The notes below the pieces were generated by a model that was not told where the DNA came from, made no database searches, and was given only the letters and a program-made list of their open reading frames with translations. From positions 2,147,001 to 2,211,000 of the forward strand of contig NZ_LR027382.1 of NCBI RefSeq assembly GCF_900604385.1: a stretch of 64,000 bases of DNA, given 5' to 3'. Positions 45,632 to 55,200 of the stretch are shown piece by piece. This DNA comes from Alistipes megaguti (GTDB lineage: Bacteria > Bacteroidota > Bacteroidia > Bacteroidales > Rikenellaceae). Every line of letters starts with the position of its first letter. Position 1 is the first letter of the stretch. The position numbers were made by a program, and so were the translations under genes.

Positions 45632-46834
45632 TCAGCGGAGGCGGTTGCGCAGGAAGCTGCGGCGGGCGTAGGCGAAGAAGAAGAGTACGCCCACGACATT
45701 GACGGCAAAGGCCAGCCAGAAGGCCGCCCCGTAGCCGCCCAGGTGTTCGGCGACGCTGCCGCCGCCGATGATGCCGATCCCGACGCCGAGGTCCCACGAG
45801 GTGAGGATCGTCGAATTGGCCGTACCGCGGCGTTCGTGCGGGGCCAGGTTGATGAACATGGTTTGCATGGCCGGATACATGTGTCCGTTTCCGAGGCCGA
45901 TCATCAGGGCGGCGGCGTAGTAGCCGTAGAGGTTCGGCACGGCCGTGAAGACCAGATAGCCGCACATCGACATCAGCATGCCGGCCGAGGCATTCTGGAC
46001 GATCTTCCCCTCGCGCAGCGAGCGGCTTCCGACCAGCCGTGAGAGGATCAGTCCCACGGCCAGCAGCATGAAGAAGGTGCCCGATCCCGAGGTGATGTGC
46101 AGTACCTCCTGGCTGTAGATGGCGATATAGGTCGAGATGACGCCGAACGAGAAGGCGAAGGCGGCGATGCAGATCCCTTCGCTCCACCCCTTGAGCAGGA
46201 CGAAACGGTCGAGCGAGACCTTGCTTTCGCGGCGGATCGGCTGTCGTTCGCGGCAGTGGATCGTCGAGTCGATGACGAGTCCCGCGAAGGCGATCACCAG
46301 CGAGAGGGTGAAGAGCAGTTCGAAGTTGTGGATCGTGTGGTAGATGTAGAGGCCCATCGAGGGTCCGATGGCCATGGCGATGTTGTTGCTCAGGCCGTAG
46401 TAGCCGATACCTTCGGAGCGGCGTTCGGGGTGGAGCACGTCGACGGCCATGGTGCTGCTGGCGACGGTTGTGGCGCCGAACGGTGCGCCGTGCAGCGTGC
46501 GGATGGCGGCGAACAGGACGAGCGATCCGGTGATGAAGTACCCGGCGAAGAAGAGCGCAAAGCAGAAGTAGCAGATCAGAAGTACCTTCTTGCGGGGGAA
46601 GGTGTCAACCACGAAGCCGCTGAATGGTCTGACACAGAGGGCCGTGAGGGTGTATCCGCTCAGTACGATGCCGATCATGGCCTTGCCGGCCGAGAAGGTG
46701 TCGCGCAGGTAGAGCGGCAGCAGCGGCGCCAGCAGATAGAATGCGAAGAAGAGCATGAAGTTGGCGATCCATACCTTCACGTAGTTGCTGTTCCAGAGAA
46801 CGGGGCGTGCCGTTCGATTCTCACTTTCGTTCAT
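45632..46834 (-). CDS. major facilitator superfamily transporter
   Basis: A 400-residue inner-membrane protein with 12 predicted helices in two halves. The first half has the MFS loop 2-3 motif in a form GFVVDTFPRKKVLL, and GYYGLSNNIAMAIGPSMG is typical of drug/sugar efflux-type members. The central loop (RERQPIRRESKVSLDRF) separates the halves. The substrate is unknown; the sequence resembles multidrug and arabinose-efflux-like permeases. A -7 motif lies about 130 bp upstream. It is convergent with nothing; a repeat-free 267-bp gap separates it from cysE. Confidence 0.85.
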   Translation of the reverse strand: MNESENRTARPVLWNSNYVKVWIANFMLFFAFYLLAPLLPLYLRDTFSAGKAMIGIVLSGYTLTALCVRPFSGFVVDTFPRKKVLLICYFCFALFFAGYFITGSLVLFAAIRTLHGAPFGATTVASSTMAVDVLHPERRSEGIGYYGLSNNIAMAIGPSMGLYIYHTIHNFELLFTLSLVIAFAGLVIDSTIHCRERQPIRRESKVSLDRFVLLKGWSEGICIAAFAFSFGVISTYIAIYSQEVLHITSGSGTFFMLLAVGLILSRLVGSRSLREGKIVQNASAGMLMSMCGYLVFTAVPNLYGYYAAALMIGLGNGHMYPAMQTMFINLAPHERRGTANSTILTSWDLGVGIGIIGGGSVAEHLGGYGAAFWLAFAVNVVGVLFFFAYARRSFLRNRLR

Positions 46835-46965
46835 CGCTTGTCAGATTTTGCGGGGCGGGTGCATCGTTGCGGGTAGGGGGGCGGCGTAAGGGCATGCCGG
46901 GCGAAGAAGGGACGGATGCCGGTATGCCGCGGCCTTACCCGTCGGCGACGGATCGGTCCGGGCCG

Positions 46966-46973
46966 CAAAGGTA
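46966..46973 (-). promoter_or_regulatory. -7 promoter motif of the MFS gene
   Basis: TACCTTTG on the minus strand, 131 bp upstream of the ATG at 46834; the implied leader is long (about 125 nt). Confidence 0.4.
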
Positions 46974-47101
46974 GTGATTTTGAGCGCAGGTTGATCCGCC
47001 GCCGGGGAGAAAAACGCATTTTCGGGTCGGTTGGGGCTTCCGCGGAGGCCGGATTTTGCCGTTGCTGCCGTTCTCCTGTCGCTGTCCGTTGCCGCTCGTC
47101 G

Positions 47102-48118
47102 TCAGATCCCGCCGCCGTTCTCGAAGGTCGAGATCGTGGCCCGTCCCTGGATGACCCGCGAGTGAGGGGCCAGATCGGTGGTTTGCCAGACGTTGCCGCC
47201 GATGACCGAGTCGTGGCCGATGCGCACGCGCCCGAGAATCGACGAGTTGGAGTAGACCACCACACGGTCCTCGAGAATCGGGTGGCGTGCCTCGCGCAGG
47301 ATGTGCCCCTCGTCGTCGAACTTGAAACTCTTGGCGCCGAGCGTCACCCCCTGGTAGAGTCGTACGTGGCTGCCGATGATGCAGGTTTCGCCGATGACGA
47401 CGCCCGTGCCGTGGTCGATGCTGAACGAATCGCCGATCACGGCTCCGGGGTGGATGTCGATTCCCGTCATCGAGTGGGCCCGTTCGGTGATCATCCGCGG
47501 CAGGATCGGAACCCCGGACTCCCACAGCGCATGGGCCAGCCGGTAGTGGGTCATGGCCACCAGCGCCGGGTAGCAGAGAATCACCTCTTCGCAGCCCGAC
47601 GCCGCCGGATCGCCGTCGCAGACCGCCCGCACGTCGGTGCCCAGCCGGCGGCGCAGTTCGGGCAGCATTTCGAGCAGCCGGCGGGCCGTCTCCGCGCCGA
47701 ACCGTTCGGCCGCTGTGTCGGACGTGGCGGCGTCGCTCGCGCGCGGCATCGCATCCGCACCTTCTCCGGAGGTGGATTCGAATGGGGCGGAGGCGTCGGG
47801 GAAGTCGTTGTCCGGGGTGCGGCCGTGGAAGACGGCGAAGGCCCGGGCGCACTGCCGGGTGAGGTGCCCGGCCAGCTCGGTGAGCTGCACCTCGGGGGGC
47901 CGCCGGTCGAAATACCCGGTGAAGACCACCGAGCGGAACCCTTCGACGATGCGCTCCAGCGCCGTGGGGTCGATCCCGGCGGCCGCCAGGACGGGAATGT
48001 GCGGATCGTGCGCCGTGAGGCGTGCGGCCAGTTGCCGCAGCTGCCGGTCGGAGAGCCCGGCCGGGGCCGCAGCGCCCGCGGGACGCTGCGGCTGTGGGGT
48101 AGCGGGGGTGATTCTCAT
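47102..48118 (-). CDS. cysE: serine O-acetyltransferase
   Basis: It acetylates L-serine with acetyl-CoA to O-acetylserine, the substrate of CysK. The ATG at 48118 gives 338 residues. The N-terminal half is helical with a Pro/Ala-rich start (TPQPQRPAGAAAPAG) and a variable insert (DASAPFESTSGEGADAM). The C-terminal left-handed beta helix has DIHPGAVIGDSFSIDHGTG, GETCIIGSHVRLYQGVTLG and ISTFENGGGI. The start overlaps the cysK stop by ATGA, so the pathway's two enzymes are coupled and share the cysK leader. Confidence 0.94.
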   Translation of the reverse strand: MRITPATPQPQRPAGAAAPAGLSDRQLRQLAARLTAHDPHIPVLAAAGIDPTALERIVEGFRSVVFTGYFDRRPPEVQLTELAGHLTRQCARAFAVFHGRTPDNDFPDASAPFESTSGEGADAMPRASDAATSDTAAERFGAETARRLLEMLPELRRRLGTDVRAVCDGDPAASGCEEVILCYPALVAMTHYRLAHALWESGVPILPRMITERAHSMTGIDIHPGAVIGDSFSIDHGTGVVIGETCIIGSHVRLYQGVTLGAKSFKFDDEGHILREARHPILEDRVVVYSNSSILGRVRIGHDSVIGGNVWQTTDLAPHSRVIQGRATISTFENGGGI

Positions 48119-49074
48119 AACTGGAGGTCGGCCTTGAAGTTGTCGAAATCGTAGAGGGCGGTCGAGAGGTAGCGTTCGCCGGTGTCGGGTAGCAGGACGA
48201 CGATCGTTTTGCCGCGCAGCGCCTCCTGACGGGCCAGATGCAGCGCGGCCCAGAGGGCGGCCCCCGACGAAATGCCGGCCAGCAGCCCCTCGCATCGGGC
48301 CAGCATCCGTGCCGCGGCAATGGCCTGTGCATCGTCGACGCGGAGGATGCGGTCGACGACCGTCGGGTCGAAGTTCGCCGGGACGAATCCCGCCCCGATG
48401 CCCTGAATGCGGTGGGGCCCCGGCTGCCCGCCTGACAGCACGGGCGACGCGGCGGGCTCCACGCCGACGATCTCCACCGCCGAATTCAGCTCCTTGAGGC
48501 GGCGGCCCGTGCCGCTCACCGTGCCGCCGGTCCCGACCCCTGCCACGAAGAGATCGATCCGTCCGTCGGTGTCGCGCCAGATTTCGTCGCCCGTCGTGCG
48601 GTAGTGGCGTTCGGGGTTGGCCGGATTCTCGAACTGCTGGAGGATCACCGATTCCGGGATCCCGGCCTGCAGCGCTCGGGCCCGGGCAATGGCCCCGGCC
48701 ATCCCTTCGGCACCGGGCGTCAGCTCCACGCGTGCGCCGTAGGCCGCCACGAGGCGCCGCCGTTCGATGCTCATTGTCTCGGGCATGGTCAGGATGAGCC
48801 GGTAGCCCTTCAGGGCGCACACCAACGCCAGCCCGACACCGGTATTTCCGCTCGTGGGTTCGATGATCGTGGCGCCGGGATGCAGTTCGCCGCGCGCCTC
48901 GGCCGCCTCGACCATGGCCAGCGCCACGCGGTCCTTGACGCTCCCCGCGGGGTTGCGCGATTCGACTTTGGCCACGATGCGGGCCGCGGCGTCTGTCCGG
49001 CGGCCGAGGCGCTGCAGTTCGACCAGCGGTGTGCGGCCGATGAGTTCCAGTACGGAGTTTGCGATTGTTTCCAT
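48115..49074 (-). CDS. cysK: cysteine synthase (O-acetylserine sulfhydrylase)
   Basis: A PLP enzyme that makes L-cysteine from O-acetylserine and sulfide. The ATG at 49074 (METIANSVLELIG) gives 319 residues. The PLP Lys is K47 in NPAGSVKDR. TSGNTGVG, GVGTGGTVSGTGR and GISSGAALWAA are the standard substrate and phosphate loops. An in-frame extension upstream lies in the leader and is not coding for this protein. The gene is preceded by a Cys-rich leader peptide and a terminator-like hairpin ending 17 nt before the ATG, suggesting attenuation by cysteine supply. Confidence 0.95.
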   Translation of the reverse strand: METIANSVLELIGRTPLVELQRLGRRTDAAARIVAKVESRNPAGSVKDRVALAMVEAAEARGELHPGATIIEPTSGNTGVGLALVCALKGYRLILTMPETMSIERRRLVAAYGARVELTPGAEGMAGAIARARALQAGIPESVILQQFENPANPERHYRTTGDEIWRDTDGRIDLFVAGVGTGGTVSGTGRRLKELNSAVEIVGVEPAASPVLSGGQPGPHRIQGIGAGFVPANFDPTVVDRILRVDDAQAIAAARMLARCEGLLAGISSGAALWAALHLARQEALRGKTIVVLLPDTGERYLSTALYDFDNFKADLQL

Positions 49075-49090
49075 CTTTTTTCGGGTTTGG

Positions 49091-49137
49091 ATACGAAAAC
49101 GGGGGCTGCAGTCAACTCCTGCTGCCCCCGTTCGTAT
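49091..49137 (-). terminator. terminator-like hairpin in the cysK leader (attenuator)
   Basis: On the minus strand ATACGAACGGGGGC pairs with GCCCCCGTTTTCGTAT (two-nt bulge), with an inner GCAG/CTGC stem and a 7-nt loop GAGTTGA; four U follow the G/C core. The 5' arm contains GGCAGCAGG (49118-49126 on the plus strand as CCTGCTGCC), which is perfectly complementary to CCTGCTGCC in the upstream leader (49203-49211). The two pairings exclude each other, as terminator and antiterminator would. Confidence 0.65.
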
Positions 49138-49172
49138 GGGTGAATTGAATGTTTGTTTGGGAAATGCGGTTT

Positions 49173-49280
49173 TCAGACACTTTGAGGTCCCGGCCTCCGC
49201 GCGGCAGCAGGCACGATGCGGCGGCAACGATTGGCAATCGCTGCACAACAACATATCATCTGATTCATGGCTGCCATCAT
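49173..49280 (-). CDS. Cys-rich leader peptide of cysK-cysE (35 aa)
   Basis: The frame starts ATG ATG GCA and encodes MMAAMNQMICCCAAIANRC followed by 16 residues (RRIVPAAARRPGPQSV) and TGA. Codons 10-12 are three consecutive Cys codons (TGT TGT TGT) and codon 19 is a fourth. A 9-bp hairpin (49224-49244) begins immediately after the third Cys codon. The peptide ends 36 nt before the terminator-like hairpin and 99 nt before cysK. No signal peptide or known domain. Three adjacent codons for the amino acid made by the downstream enzymes fit a leader peptide that senses charged tRNA-Cys. No strong Shine-Dalgarno is visible, which is common in Bacteroidetes. Confidence 0.65.
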   Translation of the reverse strand: MMAAMNQMICCCAAIANRCRRIVPAAARRPGPQSV

Positions 49281-49357
49281 CTTCGGGGCATTTCGTAACC
49301 TCTTTTCAAACGGGGGGCTGCGGCAGATTCCGCGCGTGTTCGCCGACCCGTCGGGGA

Positions 49358-49388
49358 CAAATATAGGGAATCGGATCGGAAAATGCAA
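49358..49388 (-). promoter_or_regulatory. promoter of the cysK-cysE operon
   Basis: On the minus strand TTG (49386-49388), 20 nt, TATATTTG (49358-49365), both matching the consensus. The predicted leader to cysK is about 275 nt, far longer than others in this window, and contains the leader peptide and hairpins. The rest of 49281-49501 holds no gene. Confidence 0.7.
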
Positions 49389-49501
49389 ATCGGCGCGCGA
49401 AATGGACGTGCCGGATTGCAGCGGCGGACGAAGCGGTTCCGTATTGGGGGGGCTCTGTCGCCGGCTCCGGCCCGGTTATCCGCTCCCTGGTCCGGACCTG
49501 G

Positions 49502-50089
49502 TTATCCGCCCGTCGGCGGGGCGTTTTTCGCCTGCCGGTGTTGCTGCCACCCCTCCGAGACCCACATCACTCCCAGTCCGATCCCCACGCCGACGACCGA
49601 CTCCAGAAAACGCAGCAGGCAGTTGATGGCCGGTGGCAGGCGGGGGTTCTCCTGCGAGATGAGCAGGATGACGATCAGCGTGATGGTGGCGATGTGTCCG
49701 TTGACGTAGATGCCGAGCAGCATGCTGACGATCTCGAGCAGGAAGATCGTCAGGAGCATCCCGGCGATGGAGAAGTGCCAGATGCTCAGGTAGCAGAAGG
49801 CGATCAGGGCGCCGATGAAGGTCCCCAGCACGCGCATCCAGCCGACCGGAAGCGACTGTTTGAGTCCGGGCTTCTGCAGCACGACCACCACCGACGTGCA
49901 GGCCAGCATGGCCCCCATCCAGTGCGAGGCGGCGTGAAAGGGGCCGGTGACGTAGGTCCCCACCAGATAGGCCAGCAGTACGCCGACGCACGTGGCGGCG
50001 GCATTGACGGGCTGGATTCTCCCGGCAAGGCGCCGCAGCAGCGCTTCCCGCGCGGCGGGCGTATCGGTGGTGGGGCGGTTGGTGGTCAT
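49502..50089 (-). CDS. FUSC-like integral membrane protein (aromatic-acid-exporter type)
   Basis: The ATG at 50089 (MTTNRPTTD) gives 195 residues. After about 35 polar residues six hydrophobic helices follow (first VNAAATCVGVLLAYLVG). PFHAASHWMGAMLACTSVVV and the VGWMRVLGTFIGALIA block resemble the N-terminal module of the FUSC/DUF939 family, which includes AaeB-type exporters. Only this membrane module is present, without the cytoplasmic half. The substrate is unknown. Confidence 0.7.
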   Translation of the reverse strand: MTTNRPTTDTPAAREALLRRLAGRIQPVNAAATCVGVLLAYLVGTYVTGPFHAASHWMGAMLACTSVVVVLQKPGLKQSLPVGWMRVLGTFIGALIAFCYLSIWHFSIAGMLLTIFLLEIVSMLLGIYVNGHIATITLIVILLISQENPRLPPAINCLLRFLESVVGVGIGLGVMWVSEGWQQHRQAKNAPPTGG

Positions 50090-50217
50090 CGACGCATGAC
50101 CCCGCAAGAAACGGGCCGGAAATCCGTCGGACTGCGCGTTGTGTCTATATGTCGCTGATTGTGAGTGGAGAACCTCATGGAGCGGCATAACAGCCCGTAT
50201 GTGCCGTAAAAAAGTGG

Positions 50218-50246
50218 TTGCATTTGGTAAAAAAAGATTACCTTTG
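50218..50246 (+). promoter_or_regulatory. promoter of the sigma factor gene
   Basis: TTG (50218-50220), 18 nt, TACCTTTG (50239-50246) fits the Bacteroidetes consensus, giving a leader of about 100 nt. This is a housekeeping-type promoter, as expected for a regulator expressed before induction. Confidence 0.6.
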
Positions 50247-50351
50247 CTGGAGATCCGGTCGAAGCGCATGGGAAGGCCTGTTCGGACCCTCCCGGTTTCG
50301 GCGGCCGGATCTGTACAACGTAGTCGGGACCTCATTTGTCGGACGAAACAT

Positions 50352-50948
50352 ATGGTGATGGAAAACGGACGGTTGCAACTCTTGCTTACTCCTGCCGAAT
50401 TCGGGCAATTCTTCTCCGAATTCAAACCCCGTTTTGTCGCCGTAGCGTGTCGTTATGTCCGCAATGCCGCCGTGGCCGAGGATATCGTTTCGGACAGTTT
50501 CATGGCCTTTTGGGAGATTCGTGAGAGTCTGCCCGCCGATATCAACATTCCGGCCTATATCCTTACTTCGGTCAAGAACCGCTGTCTGAACCATCTCAAC
50601 GCCCAACTCCGTCATCGTCTGGCCGAACAGGATCTCCATTCGACCCGCCAGCGGTTGCTCATGGCCGATGTGCGCTCGCTCTCGGCCTGCGATCCGGACC
50701 GCATCTTTTCGAAGGAGATCCGCCTGCTGTCCGGCGGCGCCATTGCCCGCATGGGCGAGATGACCCGCCGCGTCTTTCTGCTGAGCCGCCAGGAGGGGCT
50801 GACCTACAAGGAGATCGCCGACCGGCTGGGCATTACGGTCAGCCGGGTCAATTTCGAGATGCGGCGGGCGCTGGATCTTCTGCGCGAGGCGCTGAAGGAC
50901 TATTTGCCGGCCACACTCATCTTCTGGCTGTTTTCGAACCGCTTCTGA
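50352..50948 (+). CDS. ECF RNA polymerase sigma factor (Bacteroidetes expansion type)
   Basis: The start is MVMENGRLQ at 50352 (ATG at 50358 is possible); 198 residues. Region 2 is at about 15-85 (FVAVACRYVRNAAVAEDIVSD, then FMAFWEIRESLP), and region 4 has the HTH (RVFLLSRQEGLTYKEIADRL, then GITVSRVNFEMRRAL). It directs polymerase to its own target promoters, probably those of the downstream susC operon. It is followed by its FecR-type anti-sigma factor. Confidence 0.93.
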   Translation: MVMENGRLQLLLTPAEFGQFFSEFKPRFVAVACRYVRNAAVAEDIVSDSFMAFWEIRESLPADINIPAYILTSVKNRCLNHLNAQLRHRLAEQDLHSTRQRLLMADVRSLSACDPDRIFSKEIRLLSGGAIARMGEMTRRVFLLSRQEGLTYKEIADRLGITVSRVNFEMRRALDLLREALKDYLPATLIFWLFSNRF

Positions 50949-51197
50949 CCGCCCGGGACCTCCCCTTCGGTGCGGACAGTCCCCGCTTTCCTTTTTTATC
51001 GTCCCTTTCCGAACGTCCCTCCCGGACTCTTCGCTCCGGAGGGGGGGGGAGCGGATCTCCGGGCCCGAAATTTTTCGCCGTCGAAACCCGCCCCGGAATG
51101 GCTCTGAGGGCCGATTCTTCCGGAAAATGAAAAAAAATCGGTTTTTTTACTACTCATCCCCTTCGGTTGTTTGTTATCCTTATACAACGCCGAAAAG

Positions 51198-52172
51198 ATG
51201 GACGATCTCACACTTCAGAAATATTTGCGCAACGAGCTCTCGGAAAAGGAGCTCGTCGAGGTGCTCGACTGGCTGGACGCGTCGCCCGAAAATCAGCGCC
51301 GCCTCGACCGTCTGGATTACCTCTCGAACGTGGCAATCCTCCTCGGCCCTGCGGAACAGCCTGCCGCGACCCTTCGCCGTCCGATGTCCCGCTGGCGGCG
51401 GACCCTGCGCTGGAGCGCCGGCATCGCCGCCGGACTGCTGGTGGGGCTGGGTATCGGGCAGTTGCTGAGCCACCGGGCGATGGATCTGCGTTCGCAGGAG
51501 TTCATGACCATCACCGCCCCGAACGGGCAGAGCATCTCCGTGACCCTCAACGACGGTTCGCACGTCTGGCTCAACGCCGGCTCGACACTCGAATATCCGA
51601 CCCTGTTTTCCTCCCGCCGGCGCCAGGTCCGAGTCTCCGGAGAGGCGATGTTCGAGGTCGAACACGATGCCTCGTGGCCTTTCGTGGTCGAGACCTTCGC
51701 CTGCGAGGCCGAGGTGCTCGGCACGAAATTCAATATTCTGGCCGATGCCGACAACCACAGCTTCTCGGCCGCCCTGCTCGAGGGCCGGCTCAAGATCCGC
51801 AACCGGGAGCATGCCGACGAGAGCCTGATCCTCTCGCCCAACGAGGAGGCGAATCTCGTCGACAGCCATCTGCAGCTCGAGAAGATCTCCGATCCGGACG
51901 ATTTCCGCTGGGTCGACGGTCTGATGAACCTCAACGGACTGACCTTCGGCGAGGTGATCGACAAACTCAAACGCTACTACGGCGTGCAGATCGTCGTCGA
52001 GGGCCCCGGCAACCTGACCGACCGCCGCTATCACGGCAAGATCCGCGTTTCGTATGGCATTGACCACGCCCTGGATCTGCTGCAGATGATGACCTCGGAC
52101 TTCACCTATGCGCACGACAACGAAACCAATACCATCTATATTCACCGACGAAGCCGAATGCCTATGAATTGA
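51198..52172 (+). CDS. FecR-family anti-sigma factor
   Basis: The ATG at 51198 (MDDLTLQKYL) gives 324 residues. The cytoplasmic N-terminus (1-70) would bind sigma, one transmembrane helix is at about 76-96 (LRWSAGIAAGLLVGLGIGQLL), and the periplasmic FecR domain follows (ITAPNGQSISVTLNDGSHVW, LNAGSTLEYP, VSGEAMFEVEHD), with a C-terminal STN-interacting domain (LNGLTFGEVIDKLKRYYGV). It holds sigma inactive until SusC signals ligand. The upstream 249-bp gap has a G9 run at 51041-51049 and no gene. Confidence 0.93.
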   Translation: MDDLTLQKYLRNELSEKELVEVLDWLDASPENQRRLDRLDYLSNVAILLGPAEQPAATLRRPMSRWRRTLRWSAGIAAGLLVGLGIGQLLSHRAMDLRSQEFMTITAPNGQSISVTLNDGSHVWLNAGSTLEYPTLFSSRRRQVRVSGEAMFEVEHDASWPFVVETFACEAEVLGTKFNILADADNHSFSAALLEGRLKIRNREHADESLILSPNEEANLVDSHLQLEKISDPDDFRWVDGLMNLNGLTFGEVIDKLKRYYGVQIVVEGPGNLTDRRYHGKIRVSYGIDHALDLLQMMTSDFTYAHDNETNTIYIHRRSRMPMN

Positions 52173-52212
52173 ACCCCTTTCCCTTGTTCTAAGCCACTGT
52201 ACGTCGTGAAAA

Positions 52213-52240
52213 ATCCGCGGATGTGGCAGCACCCGCGGAT
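52213..52240. repeat. 8-bp inverted repeat between fecR and susC
   Basis: ATCCGCGG (52213-52220) and CCGCGGAT (52233-52240) are exact inverted copies with a 12-nt loop. It lies 53 bp upstream of the susC start; a sigma or regulator target site or a leader structure are possible. Confidence 0.5.
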
Positions 52241-52292
52241 CGAAGGACAAACAGACCTTGATCGCTAACCTATTTATCCTTTTAACAAATTT

Positions 52293-55200
52293 ATGAAAAA
52301 ATCAAGTATTAGGCAAGTCAAATGCCTGATTACTCTTGTTTTGGCCGTATTTTTGGGTTTTTCGGTCGCCCGGGCCCAGAATCGGAGCGTGACGGTGAAG
52401 CTCGACATGACGAATGTCCCGATGAAAACCGTCATGAACGAAATCGAAAAACAGACCGGATTCCTCTTCCTTTATACCGATGACATCGATACGGAGCGTA
52501 CGGTCACGCTGCGGATTGATGCGCGTCCGCTGGACGAGGCCCTCGCACAACTCTTCCGCAATACGGACATCACGTACCGGGTCTCCGTGCCGAACATCGT
52601 TCTGGCGAAGCGTCCCGCCGCTGTACCCCCCCCCTCGACGGTTTCGGGTGTGGTGAAGGACGCTGACGGTATGGGGGTCATCGGTGCCACGGTTCTCATC
52701 GACGGCACGACCGTCGGAACGACCACCGGTATCGACGGCTCGTTTACGCTGACGATCCCCTCGACGGTCGAACAACCCGCGCTGTCGGTCAGTTTTATCG
52801 GCTATCAGACCGTGACGCTGGCCGTCGGCAACCGCTCGACGTTCGACATCGTGCTGAAGCCCGAGGCCGTTGAGGTGGAGTCGGTCGTGGTGACGGCCCT
52901 CGGCATCAAGCGCGCCGAAAAGGCCCTTTCCTATAACGTGCAGCAGGTCAACTCCGAGTCGATCGTGGCCAACAAGGATGCCAACTTCATCAACTCGCTG
53001 AACGGCAAGGTGGCCGGTGTGACGATCAACGCCTCGTCGTCGGGTGTGGGCGGCGCCTCGAAGGTGGTCATGCGCGGTACGAAGTCCATCTCGCAGTCGT
53101 CCAATGCGCTCTACGTGATCGACGGCGTGCCGATGTTCACCAAGGCGCAGGACGGCGGCACGGAGTTCGCCTCGCAGGGTACGACCGACCCCATTGCCGA
53201 CATCAACCCCGAGGACATCGAGTCGATCTCGGTGCTGACGGGTGCCGCGGCGGCGGCCCTCTACGGCTCGGATGCGGCCAACGGCGCCATTGTCGTGACG
53301 ACCAAACGCGGTCAGGCCGGCCAGCTGTCGGTCACCGCCACGGCCGGTGTCGAGGTGATGTCGCCCTTCGTGCTGCCGCAGTTCCAGAACCGCTACGGCA
53401 CGGGCAACCTCACCACGCCGATCAACGTCAACAGCTACAGCTGGGGCAAACGCCTCAACGAGGTCAACCGCATGGGGTATGATCCCCGCTCGGACTACTT
53501 CCGCACGGGAGTCAACAACACCGAGAGCGTCTCGCTCTCGACCGGTACGGAGAAGAACCAGACCTATCTGTCGGCTGCGGCGGTCAACTCCGAGGGCATT
53601 GTTCCCAACAACAGCTACGACCGTTACAACTTCACGTTCCGCAACACGACGTCGTTTCTCAACGACCGCATGAAGCTCGACGTCGGCGCCAGCTACGTGC
53701 TGCAGAAGGACCTGAACATGATCAACCAGGGTACGTATAACAACCCGCTGACGGGCGCCTACCTCTTCCCGCGCGGCGACGACTGGGAGGATATCAAGAT
53801 GTACGAGCGTTACGACCCCGTGGACAAGATCTCGAAGCAGTACTGGCCCATGGGCGACGGCAGCATCACGATGCAGAACCCCTACTGGGCCAACTACCGC
53901 AACCTGCGCGGCAACCGCAAGGACCGCTACATGCTCAGCGCCCAGCTGTCGTACGACGTGTTGGACTGGCTGAACCTCTCGGGCCGCATCCGCATCGACA
54001 ACTCGCACAACACCTACACCGAGAAGATGTACGCCTCGTCGAACGTGCAGCTCACCGAGCAGTCGTCGAACGGTCTGTACGGCGTGACGAAGACGATGGA
54101 CCGCCAGGTCTACGGCGATGCGCTGGTCAACATCAACAAGACGTTCGGCGACGACTGGTCGCTGCAGGCCAACATCGGCGCCTCGTTCTCCGACATGAAG
54201 AACGACGCCATGAAGATCCGCGGTCCGATCTCGGACGGCACGTCGGGCGAGAAGCAGGGGCTGGCCAACGTCTTCAACCTCCAGAATCTGAGCAACTCGA
54301 CCAAGACCACCCGTCTGGAGGAGGGGTGGCGCGAGCAGACGCAGTCGCTCTTCGCCTCGGCCGAGGTGGGTTACAAGGGCACCTACTACCTCACGCTCAC
54401 GGGCCGCAACGACTGGCCCTCGCAGCTGGCCGGTCCCCACTCGAACGCCTCGTCGTTCTTCTATCCGTCGGTGGGCCTTTCGGTGGTGCTGTCGCAGATC
54501 ATCCCGAACATGCCCGAGAACCTCTCCTATGTCAAGGTCCGCGGATCGTACGCCTCGGTGGGTGTGGCCTTCGAGCGCTACATCGCCAACCCGCTCTATT
54601 CGTGGAACGAGAGCGGCCTGTCGTGGAACACCCAGACGCAGTATCCGGCCTTCCACCTCAAGCCCGAACGGACCAAGTCGTTCGAGGTGGGTCTGACGAT
54701 GCGCTTCCTGCGCCACTTCAACCTCGACGTCACCTACTACAACTCCCACACCTCGAATCAGACCTTCGACCCGCAGCTGTCGGGCGGTACGGGCTTCTCG
54801 TCGATCATCATCCAGTCGGGAAACGTGCTCAACCGCGGTGTCGAACTGGCGCTCGGCTACCGGAATACGTGGCGTGACTTCACCTGGGACACGAACTTCA
54901 CCTTCTCGACCAACCGCAACCGCATCCTCTCGCTGGCCAACAACGTCATCAACTACGCCACGGGCGAGCACTTCTCGATCGAGCGGCTCAACATGGGCGG
55001 TCTGGGCGATGCGCAGTTCCTGCTGCAGGAGGGCGGTACGCTGGGCGACCTCTACTCGCGCCGTGACCTGCGCTACGACGAGAACCATGCCATCTACATC
55101 GACGAGACGGGAGCCGTCTCGACCGAGACGATCCAGGACGTCAACAAGTATGTCAAGCTCGGCTCGGTGCTGCCCGATGCCAACCTCTCGTGGCGCAACG

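Noticed and set aside
47102..48820. Single long frame covering cysE and most of cysK
   Set aside because: The part upstream of 48118 is the wrong frame of cysK; cysE starts at the ATGA overlap.
49074..49388. SAM or other metabolite riboswitch in the cysK leader
   Set aside because: I could not find the conserved core of a known riboswitch; the leader is better explained by a translated Cys-rich peptide and a pair of alternative hairpins.
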